Assembly: GCF_025151535.1 (NCBI RefSeq) | Contig: NZ_CP102288.1 | Location: 1,514,501 to 1,578,500, forward strand | Direction of reading: 5' to 3' | Length of the DNA: 64,000 nucleotides | From: Segatella copri DSM 18205 | Lineage (GTDB): Bacteria > Bacteroidota > Bacteroidia > Bacteroidales > Bacteroidaceae | Shown: positions 7,981 through 15,730 of the stretch, piece after piece | How positions within the stretch are numbered: the stretch's first letter is position 1 | How the letters are laid out: every line of letters begins with the position of its first letter | Notes under the pieces: generated by a model | Told to the model about the DNA's origin: nothing | What the model saw: the letters and a program-made list of their open reading frames with translations, nothing else | Database searches by the model: none | Made by a program: the position numbers and the translations under genes

Positions 7981-8439
7981 CTAAAATTTTCTATTATAAT
8001 CAACATCTACCCATTTAACACATGGAAAATATTTTTTAATATTATCTTTTGTAATTTGGATAGTATCACTACCTCCGCCCATGTAATCGATGACTATCTT
8101 GGAAGGAAATGGAGATGGCTTTTTACCAACAAAAAAATAAGGATCAAAATGTTTTGTATAACTATTCTTTGGTTCAAAAGGGCCAGTACAATATATATGA
8201 AAATATTTGTGACCATCCTCATCAACAATAGCATCTCCTACACTATTAAGAGGAGAGTAAAATACATTTAAATACTTTATATTTCTTTCACCAGTTACCT
8301 TAAACTTCGCTTCCAACTGGAGATGGCTAAAGTCCATAATATTTGCAACGTAATACTTAAATCTAGAGAATTGTACCTGCGCACTCATACTCATACTCAT
8401 TGCGACTGTCATAATCGCTAAAATAACACGTTTCTTCAT
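7981..8439 (-). CDS. Secreted protein of the local paralogous family (third member)
   Basis: 152 residues from the Met at 8439, the start of a signal peptide (MKKRVILAIMTVAMSMSMSA). A longer frame runs upstream but its first 30 residues have no signal character. It has the same length and landmarks as 6394-6852: IKYLNVFYSPLNSVGDAI, CTGPFEPKNSY, IVIDYMGG and a YFPCVKWV end. It is on the opposite strand to the other two members, so the family was spread by inversion or separate insertion. Function unknown. Confidence 0.72.
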   Translation of the reverse strand: MKKRVILAIMTVAMSMSMSAQVQFSRFKYYVANIMDFSHLQLEAKFKVTGERNIKYLNVFYSPLNSVGDAIVDEDGHKYFHIYCTGPFEPKNSYTKHFDPYFFVGKKPSPFPSKIVIDYMGGGSDTIQITKDNIKKYFPCVKWVDVDYNRKF

Positions 8440-8801
8440 AATCACATCATTATATGTTATAGAATATATTAATAATCCTAACCGATTGTAGCTCCAGCAG
8501 CAGTTAATAAACCAACCTACAAAGCTCACTACAAAGGTAATTCATTTTTTTGATAATCAAACTTGTTTTATAGAGAAAATGTACTATTACGTTTCAACTT
8601 AACATTTTTAAACATAGACCGGAAAAGAAATCGAGAAAGAGGACGAAAGACGTGAACGTCAAATGCAAAGATGATGCATTCTGGGATGATTATAATAACA
8701 ATTATAATGCTAATAGAGCCATCACCATCACAAACAAAAAAAAATACTCCTTGCTTGCTAAAAAAACTTCAAAAAGCAGTGGTTTTCTCGAAGTTTATTT
8801 A

Positions 8802-8809
8802 TACCTTTG
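8802..8809 (+). promoter_or_regulatory. -7 promoter box for the lipoprotein gene
   Basis: TACCTTTG fits TAnnTTTG, 38 bases before the start codon at 8847. The rest of the 407-base gap 8440-8846 shows no gene. A frame without a start (about 8625-8825) encodes a lysine-rich stretch and may be a remnant. Confidence 0.5.
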
Positions 8810-8846
8810 CAAACAAATATTTAGATATTAACAAAAACATCAGAAA

Positions 8847-9686
8847 ATGAAGAAATCTAAGAAAACATTACGCCAAATTATCGCCCTCATGGCGATAGCA
8901 TTTACCACCACATCCCTAACTGCCTGCGGTGGCAGCGACGATGATGGTGACAAAGATGATTTGATTGCCGCAAGTGAATATCTCCCTGGTAAAGAGTGGA
9001 CCATTGGCAACGAAACTTATTCTTTCTACAAGAACCACCTATTGGTATGCGAAAGTAGCGCAAACGTTACAACTGGCGGTTTGACAAGCCAAGCTTACCT
9101 TTATTTCGGAACATGGCAGTTAGATGGCAACCGACTAACAGCAGCAATAACATCGAGTACCCAACCAAATTTTGATGCTAGCAAGTTTTTCCATGGTACA
9201 TATAGCAACGTACATACAGAGAAAGATACATCTGGTGGAACTATCAGTTCTGACAAACCTGGCTCAATAACGATAACAGAGCCAAAGCCATATATCGTTG
9301 GTACAGGTACAGATGGAAAGTCTTGCTATATTTACTACCATAAGAACATGACAGAAGACAAGACCGACGAGACAATCCACGATGGAGCTTTACATGGCAC
9401 ATGGTACAATAAGGTTCAGTTGACGGACACCAAAAACGGCACAATGAAAACATATGAAGCAAAAATGATTTTCAAAGCTGATGGAACCGTACAGTTTGTA
9501 ATAGGTGACGTGATAGACTTCACAACTACCTACGAGACAAAGAATGGTACTGTCACTTTAGGTAGTTACCTACTAAAGGACAATCCGGCTTCTTTTATCT
9601 ATCTTCAGTACGGCCCAGTTGTATCGCTATACGACGTGAGTCAAACACGCTATACGTGTGATCGATGGTATAATACTCCGCAATAA
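8847..9686 (+). CDS. Surface lipoprotein, lipocalin-like, unknown function
   Basis: 279 residues with a type II signal peptide and lipobox (TSLTAC, Cys27), followed by GGSDDDGDKDD. That acidic stretch after the Cys resembles the Bacteroidota surface lipoprotein export signal. Two beta-rich halves each begin with a tryptophan landmark (GKEWTIGNETYSFY; HGTWYNKVQLTD) and contain GTWQLDGNRL-type strands, as in lipocalin-like families. No enzyme motif is seen. It is followed 48 bases later by an unrelated hypothetical gene. Confidence 0.75.
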   Translation: MKKSKKTLRQIIALMAIAFTTTSLTACGGSDDDGDKDDLIAASEYLPGKEWTIGNETYSFYKNHLLVCESSANVTTGGLTSQAYLYFGTWQLDGNRLTAAITSSTQPNFDASKFFHGTYSNVHTEKDTSGGTISSDKPGSITITEPKPYIVGTGTDGKSCYIYYHKNMTEDKTDETIHDGALHGTWYNKVQLTDTKNGTMKTYEAKMIFKADGTVQFVIGDVIDFTTTYETKNGTVTLGSYLLKDNPASFIYLQYGPVVSLYDVSQTRYTCDRWYNTPQ

Positions 9687-9734
9687 AATGTATCTAAATA
9701 AAAGCCCTCGACAGCACCGGTTAAGTCAGACAGT

Positions 9735-10202
9735 ATGAATAAAGAAGACGAAGAAACAAAAAAGAAAGTTCATTTTTTTCGAGCTCTGCTAAATGCTGGA
9801 TTTAAAGATATAACAAATGATATATATCCAGAGAAGAATTATTCCGAAAAAGAACTTTCGTGCTATACAAATATTATGAAACGGGCTTTCAAAAAAGGTA
9901 CGTATTCTATAAATTGTGATTACGGTGGTGCATTCATTAAAGTAGGAGAATCTTCTGAATTTAAATCATTTGAGGATATAAGCGACAAATTGATTGCACT
10001 TGTGATTTTTCTCGGTGGTCTGAAAACAGAAAATAGTCGTTATAAATTTGGTCGTTATAAAACTGAAGATAAAAACGATGTTTATGATGCAGTCATGACA
10101 TCTTACCCTTACGATAACATGTTCAAGGCAAGAAAAAAAGCTATCGAGGAAGCACGCATTCAACTTCCAAAAATTTTAGAAGAAGTTCGAAGTCTCGAAT
10201 AA
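9735..10202 (+). CDS. Hypothetical soluble protein
   Basis: 155 residues, charged and mostly helical, with no signal peptide or membrane segment. A central stretch (YSINCDYGGAFIKVGESSEFKSFEDISDKLIALVIFLGGL) may form a small alpha/beta core. Codon use is AT-rich like the McrBC genes downstream, so it may have arrived with them. No family recognised. Confidence 0.55.
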   Translation: MNKEDEETKKKVHFFRALLNAGFKDITNDIYPEKNYSEKELSCYTNIMKRAFKKGTYSINCDYGGAFIKVGESSEFKSFEDISDKLIALVIFLGGLKTENSRYKFGRYKTEDKNDVYDAVMTSYPYDNMFKARKKAIEEARIQLPKILEEVRSLE

Positions 10203-10250
10203 GTAATAAAAGCGTTCCCAGTCAGCTGGTAGATGGATTTTATATAGACA

Positions 10251-10334
10251 ACTGAACTTTCGCATGTGGTTTAAGTACGGGCTGAAGACCCAAAAGCTCC
10301 TAGCCCAGCGCAATCGCCCTGGGTAATATAGTAG
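10251..10334. repeat. Dispersed repeat family 1, short copy with outer motif
   Basis: Begins with ACTGAACTTTCGCAT (10251-10265), also found at 30631 and 32424, followed by CGGGCTGAAGACCCAAAAGC and CCTAGCCCAGCGC-aat-CGCCCTGGG. Only the first arm of the large palindrome is present. The rest of 10203-10484 shows nothing else. Confidence 0.75.
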
Positions 10335-10484
10335 TACTAGTTGGAATTATCTTCTTATGCCCAGCTTTGCTGCTTATACTTCTGTTTGTTCCAGCGCATT
10401 GAAAGTATTTGTCCGCTCATTTCTTTGATAATGATGTCAGCATCATCTCTTCGTGTAAATAAAAATATAGTTTAAAGTAGCAAA

Positions 10485-11777
10485 ATGAAAAATATCAAAT
10501 CATACATTGAACTGTTAAAAGCAAACAAGAATCTAGTTCTTACTGGTGCACCAGGCACTGGTAAAACATATCTTGCAAAACAAATTGCAAGAGCTATGAG
10601 AGCAAAAGTTGAATTTGTTCAATTTCACCCTTCCTATTCCTATACAGATTTTGTAGAGGGATTAAGACCATGTCGTGATGGAGCTGATCAAATAGAATTT
10701 AAAAGACAAGATGGAGTGTTTAAGACATTTTGTAAAGATGCCATAGCAAATAAAAAGACAGTTAGGAAAAATGAAGATGCCCCCCAAACAGATGAAGATG
10801 ACCAAAAAGACCTATCTTACTATTACAATGTGCTAGTAGACAAAATTGCAAACAAGGAAATTACAAGCATTAAAAGATTGAGTGGTAAAGAATTTGAAGT
10901 ATACTGTAAAAATGGAAAAACAATATATGCTAAGTTTGGAGTTAACAAATCTAAAGGTTACACGTATGACCCATCCATTTCATATAAAACTCTAAATAAA
11001 ATATCTAAAAAATTTCCAGACTACGACTCATTAAAAAGTATAAAAACTAATTCGAGTCGAGAAAGAATATATGCAGCAGTTCTTTATATGCTTTATAAGA
11101 TGAAGGAAGAAGATGAACTTAATGAAGCTGAATTAAAAGCAGATCAGGAAGTTCAAGAAGATAATCAGGAATACATTGACGTTTTATCAGAAAAAGAGCC
11201 AAAACCATATGTTTTCATTATCGATGAAATAAACCGAGGTGAACTTTCGAAAATATTTGGTGAACTTTTTTACGCAATAGATCCAGGATACAGAGGTAGA
11301 AAAGGTAAGGTGAAAACTCAATATCAGAATCTCGTTGGCAAAACTGACGAGTTTGCCAATGGCTTTTATGTGCCTGAAAATGTCTATATCATAGCAACTA
11401 TGAATGATATAGACCGTAGTATTGAAAGTATTGATTTTGCCCTACGTAGACGATTTGCATGGAAGGTGATTAAACCCGAGGACCGTACTGACATGCTATC
11501 AGAAAAACTTGATCCAGATACTTGTGCAAAGGCATTAAAAGTAATGACGGCTTTGAATAAAGAAATATCTAGCATGCGTGGTCTAGGCTCAGCTTATCAG
11601 ATTGGTCCTGCTTATTTTATGAAGCTTGACAAAGACCATTATAATGGTGATTTCACTGCATTATGGAATATGCATATAGAGGTGCTTCTTAAAGAATACT
11701 TACGTGTGTTCAATAATGCTGATATAAGATTGGAGCAGTTAAAGGAAATCTATTTTAATTCTTTAATTGAAAAGTAA
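10485..11777 (+). CDS. mcrB: McrB-type AAA+ GTPase of a type IV restriction system
   Basis: 430 residues. Motor subunit that uses GTP to move on modified DNA and activate the McrC nuclease. Visible motifs: Walker A GAPGTGKT (21-28), Walker B IIDEINRGE (245-253), the McrB signature MNDID (306-310) and an arginine-rich RRRF (321-324). The usual N-terminal DNA-binding domain is absent, since the P-loop begins at residue 21. About 150 extra residues sit between Walker A and Walker B (roughly 85-235), beginning with an acidic linker and holding a possible small domain (KEFEVYCKNGKTIYAKFG) that may recognise the modified base instead. mcrC begins six bases after the stop codon. The region is clearly AT-richer than the flanks, a sign of transfer. 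Confidence 0.9.
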   Translation: MKNIKSYIELLKANKNLVLTGAPGTGKTYLAKQIARAMRAKVEFVQFHPSYSYTDFVEGLRPCRDGADQIEFKRQDGVFKTFCKDAIANKKTVRKNEDAPQTDEDDQKDLSYYYNVLVDKIANKEITSIKRLSGKEFEVYCKNGKTIYAKFGVNKSKGYTYDPSISYKTLNKISKKFPDYDSLKSIKTNSSRERIYAAVLYMLYKMKEEDELNEAELKADQEVQEDNQEYIDVLSEKEPKPYVFIIDEINRGELSKIFGELFYAIDPGYRGRKGKVKTQYQNLVGKTDEFANGFYVPENVYIIATMNDIDRSIESIDFALRRRFAWKVIKPEDRTDMLSEKLDPDTCAKALKVMTALNKEISSMRGLGSAYQIGPAYFMKLDKDHYNGDFTALWNMHIEVLLKEYLRVFNNADIRLEQLKEIYFNSLIEK

Positions 11778-11783
11778 GCACTA

Positions 11784-13097
11784 ATGATAACAATTCAAGA
11801 CAATGACTATTTAGGTAAGGTTTATCCTCTTAGTGAGGTTGAAGAACTGCTTTATATTGCGAATAAACCCATAAAGCAATTATGCGAAGAAGAAAACCTT
11901 CTTATCTATCCTCTTGACATTGAGAATTCTAATGATAAAATTGGGGAAAATTCTATTGTAAGTATCTATGCTAATGAGGGTAGTTCAGTTAGAATAAAGA
12001 CTGGAAACATCATGGGTTTTATCGGACGTAATAACCAATATTTGAAAATATATTCACGTTTCGATAATGATCAAAATGATTTCTTCATGCATTATATGCT
12101 ACAGAAGGTGTTTTCATATAATATCTTCAATTTGGACTTTATGTCCACTGAAGAGAATATCTTAAAAATTCTTGTTCTTATGTTTCCAACTATGTTGAAA
12201 ACTGCAATGAAACAAGGAATCTATAAAGAATACCGCAAAATCCAATATAATGACTCTAATGTACGGGGAACTATTGACATCAGCCGACATATCAGAGAGA
12301 ATATTCCTTTTTGTGGAAACATCTCATATGATACAGATGAATTCTGCTATGATAATGCAGTAATGGAATTAATACGTCACACCATTGAGTACATAAGAAC
12401 AATACCTTTAGGTGACATGATTCTCTCTTCTAACGAAGTTGTGGAAGAATATGTTAGTAAAGTAATATCATATACGCCATGTTACAGACATTCAGACCGA
12501 TTAAAGATTATACATGAAAATTTGACGCCTTGCCGCCATCCATATTATACGGGCTACAATGCACTCCAAAAAATATGTATACAGATACTTAATCAGGAAG
12601 ATATGAAATATGGTGACGGAGATGGAAGCGTAAGTGGAATATTGTTTGATGGAGCCTGGTTATGGGAAGAATATCTAAATACCCTATTGTGTGATTATGA
12701 TTTCAATCATCCCCAAAACAAACAAGGAACAGGTGCTATTTATCTTTTTGAGCATGGTGGAAAACGATATCCTGATTTTTGGAAAAAGGATTTTGTCCTC
12801 GATGCTAAATATAAAAAATACGCCCAAAGCGGGAATAAATTAGACATAGCTATAGATGATATTAATCAAATAGTTACATATATGTTCAGATTAAAATCTC
12901 AAAAAAGTGGCATTATATGTCCGTTAATCGGCGAGAAAAATAAAACCATTTCAGAAAGAATGAATAAAAACGGCTACAATGGAGTTATGTATATTTACGC
13001 CTTAGCAATTCCACAAAATTGTAAATCATATGATGACTTTGCAAACAAAATGGGGAAAAATGAGAACCAGCTTATTAAAGAAATTATGGATAGCTAG
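11784..13097 (+). CDS. mcrC: McrC-type nuclease of a type IV restriction system
   Basis: 437 residues. The partner of McrB that cuts DNA carrying modified cytosine. The PD-(D/E)xK nuclease motif is visible as YPDF (Asp331) followed by LDAKYKKY (Asp340, Lys342). The N-terminal part has the beta-rich McrC layout (TGNIMGFIGRNNQYLKIYSRF) with the helical NVRGTIDISRHIRENIP segment. Six bases separate it from mcrB, so the pair is one transcript. The hairpin at 13147-13173 is a likely end. The intact motifs suggest an active system. Confidence 0.88.
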   Translation: MITIQDNDYLGKVYPLSEVEELLYIANKPIKQLCEEENLLIYPLDIENSNDKIGENSIVSIYANEGSSVRIKTGNIMGFIGRNNQYLKIYSRFDNDQNDFFMHYMLQKVFSYNIFNLDFMSTEENILKILVLMFPTMLKTAMKQGIYKEYRKIQYNDSNVRGTIDISRHIRENIPFCGNISYDTDEFCYDNAVMELIRHTIEYIRTIPLGDMILSSNEVVEEYVSKVISYTPCYRHSDRLKIIHENLTPCRHPYYTGYNALQKICIQILNQEDMKYGDGDGSVSGILFDGAWLWEEYLNTLLCDYDFNHPQNKQGTGAIYLFEHGGKRYPDFWKKDFVLDAKYKKYAQSGNKLDIAIDDINQIVTYMFRLKSQKSGIICPLIGEKNKTISERMNKNGYNGVMYIYALAIPQNCKSYDDFANKMGKNENQLIKEIMDS

Positions 13098-13146
13098 GTT
13101 CTTCTGCCCTTTCAGAACGTGTGGAGTTTACTTGCAAAATATATGA

Positions 13147-13173
13147 GAAGGTGCGCCTCCCCATCGCACCTTC
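13147..13173. terminator. Hairpin between mcrC and the opposing gene fragment
   Basis: GAAGGTGCG pairs perfectly with CGCACCTTC around nine bases. No long T-tract follows on either strand, so termination strength is uncertain. A related sequence (CATCGCACCTTCCC) lies after the intact gene at 14084-15448. Confidence 0.5.
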
Positions 13174-13189
13174 CCTCCAATCTTCACTC

Positions 13190-13327
13190 TCAAATACTTC
13201 TCATATAACCATCCCTTTTCGACAGCTTATAATACAGATCCTGGGCGGTATGATAATCGGGATTGGAGCCTTCAAGCCACTCCGAAAAATGGTGGCTGTG
13301 GTTCTTCTGGGTTTCCTGCTTGCGGAA
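13190..13327 (-). pseudogene. 3' fragment of a second copy of the 14-kb gene
   Basis: 46 codons on the minus strand read FRKQETQKNHSHHFSEWLE... to a TGA at 13190-13192 and align along their whole length with the last residues of the intact protein at 14084-15448 (FRKQETQKNHNHHFSEWLA...). The match stops abruptly at 13327. About 92% of the gene is missing. Confidence 0.85.
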
Positions 13328-13336
13328 ACAAGCCGG

Positions 13337-13531
13337 TTAGTTGTTGCAAACTACACAATAACCATTCTTGCGACCACCTTCATGTTTTAGAATCTGAAAT
13401 TCTTCTCTTAAAGACTTAAGCTCCCGAGAAACCTTTCTTGCAGACATCCCCATTTTTCCTGCTAATTCTGATATTATCATTTTAGAATCCTCTGACAGCA
13501 TATCCAACATAAGTTTCTGCAAATCAGTCAA
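13337..13531 (-). pseudogene. Winged-helix remnant of an AlbA_2/RecG-like regulator
   Basis: A 64-codon frame opening with TTG, reading a helix-turn-helix (MIISELAGKMGMSARKVSRELKSL) and a wing ending RKNGYCVV. This resembles the C-terminal wHTH of Bacteroidota ATP-binding AlbA_2/RecG-like regulators, whose N-terminal domain is absent. The frame stays open upstream into the neighbouring fragment without a credible start, so it is probably debris; a small free-standing DNA-binding protein cannot be excluded. Confidence 0.5.
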
Positions 13532-13559
13532 TTCTTTCTTGCATTCCTGATAACACTCA

Positions 13560-13892
13560 CTACGAATGCAGCGGCTTCAATTCTTCTTCTGTCAATCCTG
13601 TTATCTGCATGATTTGAGACCAAGACATTCCCATAGCCAACAAGTTGCGCGCTACAGTCAAACCTTTAGACAATTCACCTTCTGCACGACCTTTAGCAAT
13701 TCCCTTTTCCTCGCCTTCAACATACGAGCCATAAAGGCCTGAGTAGTAATCATCAACAGCCTTAATACTTTCATCGTATTTTTCCTGCTCCTCACTACTC
13801 AAGCAACGAACATCCGCCAATTTAGCAAGATGATCGAATATCTTCTTCTGTGCCGTAAAAGGCAATCTTTCCAATACTTCCATATACTTCAA
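13560..13892 (-). pseudogene. C-terminal fragment of an Rpn-family (PDDEXK_2) nuclease/transposase
   Basis: 110 codons. MEVLERLPFTAQKKIFDHLAKLADVRCLS, SIKAVDDYYSGLYGSYVEGEEKGIAKGRAEGE and the final helical part match the C-terminal third of Rpn/PD-(D/E)xK-family transposase-like proteins. The N-terminal nuclease domain, usually about 190 residues, is missing. A -7 box (TATCTTTG on the minus strand, 13960-13967) remains 68 bases upstream, so the deletion may have fused a promoter to the tail. No nuclease activity is expected. Confidence 0.75.
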
Positions 13893-14083
13893 TACATAAA
13901 TCCATAGGGGTTGATGTATCTACCCATAAATTATCAATTTAGATTCTGTAAATCTGCCGCAAAGATAAACTTTTTTATTGAAACTGCCAAGAAATTCTAG
14001 AATTTTCTTTCAAAAGAAAGAAAGAGAGATGTAGAGAGAAAGGGGAAGCTGCCCTCCCATCGCACCTTCCCAACTCTTCCTCC

Positions 14084-15448
14084 TCAAACTATCCTCTTAT
14101 ATTCCTCCTCCTTCTTCAGCTTATCATAAAGCTCGTGAGCTTTGGAATAATCTTTATCAGATTCTGCAAGCCACTCCGAAAAGTGGTGGTTGTGGTTCTT
14201 TTGGGTTTCCTGCTTGCGGAACGAGTCTACCACACACTTCTTTTCTACTTCGGGAAACATCAGGTTCATTCGGGAGGCGAAGGCTGATTTATCCTGATCA
14301 CCCTTCACTATATGGAAAGTATATTTCATCAGACACCACACTATGTACCAGTCCTGCTGCTTGGTGATGTTGCCCTTGAGCCAGAACTTCAGCATGTTTT
14401 CTAACTTGTAAGGATCTACCCAGTTCACAAAGAAAGAATCGCTGTTACGCTCAAAATCATCAGCCCTGGCAATTTCTGCCTCCCACATTTTATGCTCACC
14501 CTGATACTTGAACAGCGTTTCAAAATCCTCGGGCGAAGCCTGCTCCCTGACTAGCGTACGGACGAGTTCTTCTTCCTCATCCTCCTCTCGCTCAAACCAG
14601 TCAGAACAAAGCGTATAATTGTTGTATTTCCCTTCAATATCATTCATTACTTTCTGCAAACTCAAAGTGGTAATATCTATTCTTCTCTCTCTCAGATGAC
14701 GTTTCTTTACCTTTACCTCTCGTTTCAGATGGTCAGGTAGCGTGCCCTCGTCGAAAATTCGCTTGATATAATGGTAAATAATCACAGCCTCACGGTCGGT
14801 GCGGAAAAGGCGGGTTCTGTATAAGGCTAGGAAATCAGCACAAATAGCGGTAACTGTGGAGATGGTTTCAGCCAAAGCCATCTTCAACCCCATAGAGACA
14901 AAGTTTCTGTAATGGGAATCAAACTGGGGAAAGTCGTCTCCGGCAGGAACTTTAAGCTTCTTGCATTGCTCGAAAATAGCCTTAGCACTGGGAATCTGAC
15001 CATACTCCGCTTCCTTATCGAGCAAATAGTCTGAATGCTTCCGGGCGATGGTCTGAATTTCCTGGAGCACCTTCTCTAAAACATCAGTATAAATCCCCAT
15101 GAATTCATCATCATAGCTCTTGTAAATGGAAATGTAGACTTTCTTATGGAGCGAATGAATATATTTAAGAAAATCTGTCAACTGCTCGGCAAGGTTCTGG
15201 TAAATATGAAAATAACAGGTAAGACCTTTATGCTTTCCTGCATTCCATTTAAATTCATCTTTAGCATGCTGAATCTCCTTATACAAATGTTCTGCCTCTC
15301 TCTTAAACTGACCCACATCAGTAGTTGTTACTGGAGTGTATTTCTTGACTCCTGTTACTTCATCTTCCACAAAAAGATCTTCTTCTGATGAAATCTTCAG
15401 AAGAGAATTGTAGTTATTATCAGTATTGGGTATTTCCTCTGTCTGCAT
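14084..15448 (-). CDS. Large conserved hypothetical protein next to the type I restriction operon
   Basis: 454 residues, mostly helical and charged, no signal peptide, no P-loop or nuclease motif that I recognise. Landmarks: LKMALAETISTVTAICADFLALYRTRLF, a long acidic run (EREEDEEEELVRTLV), and FFVNWVDPYKLENMLKFWLKGNITKQQDWYIVWCLMKYTF. It may belong to DUF6043, but I am unsure. It lies downstream of hsdR on the same strand, separated by 282 bases that can form a pseudoknot, so it may be the last gene of that operon. A fragment of a second copy lies at 13190-13327. A defence role is suggested only by position. Confidence 0.6.
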   Translation of the reverse strand: MQTEEIPNTDNNYNSLLKISSEEDLFVEDEVTGVKKYTPVTTTDVGQFKREAEHLYKEIQHAKDEFKWNAGKHKGLTCYFHIYQNLAEQLTDFLKYIHSLHKKVYISIYKSYDDEFMGIYTDVLEKVLQEIQTIARKHSDYLLDKEAEYGQIPSAKAIFEQCKKLKVPAGDDFPQFDSHYRNFVSMGLKMALAETISTVTAICADFLALYRTRLFRTDREAVIIYHYIKRIFDEGTLPDHLKREVKVKKRHLRERRIDITTLSLQKVMNDIEGKYNNYTLCSDWFEREEDEEEELVRTLVREQASPEDFETLFKYQGEHKMWEAEIARADDFERNSDSFFVNWVDPYKLENMLKFWLKGNITKQQDWYIVWCLMKYTFHIVKGDQDKSAFASRMNLMFPEVEKKCVVDSFRKQETQKNHNHHFSEWLAESDKDYSKAHELYDKLKKEEEYKRIV

Positions 15449-15488
15449 ATTACTTTTCTAGGTTTGAATTGTTATATTGTTTAAATAA

Positions 15489-15644
15489 GCGGCGTGGGGT
15501 TCCCTGTAAGTACCGGTATTCAGGTACCTGCAAGAACCTTCGGTAAGGCACAAACAAGTACTGCCCACGCCGTAGAGGAGTGGACGCCTTGCTGTCACCA
15601 TCTTCTTACCGAAAAATTCTGAATTTTGCAGGTTCTGAATACCG
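15489..15644. ncRNA. Candidate pseudoknotted structured RNA between hsdR and the 14-kb gene
   Basis: Three pairings can be written: C, CGGCGTGGG (15490-15498) with CCCACGCCG (15564-15572), 9 perfect pairs; A, 15514-15533 with 15626-15644, 18 pairs with one small internal loop; B, TTCGGTAAG (15539-15547) with CTTACCGAA (15605-15613), 9 perfect pairs. Their order C1-A1-B1-C2-B2-A2 means B nests in A while C crosses both, a pseudoknot or two alternative folds. No frame crosses it sensibly. The likely transcript is on the minus strand, reading from hsdR towards 15448, but no own promoter is evident. Confidence 0.55.
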
Positions 15645-15730
15645 TAGAAGTGTCAGATAATCAGCGTCAATATTCTAATATGTTGTTTCTCTTGTTTACT
15701 TTCTGTTTCTTACTTCAAATTTTAAAGGGT

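Noticed and set aside
13121..13390. An 89-codon plus-strand frame after mcrC
   Set aside because: It runs antisense over the fragment of the 14-kb gene, which explains its openness.
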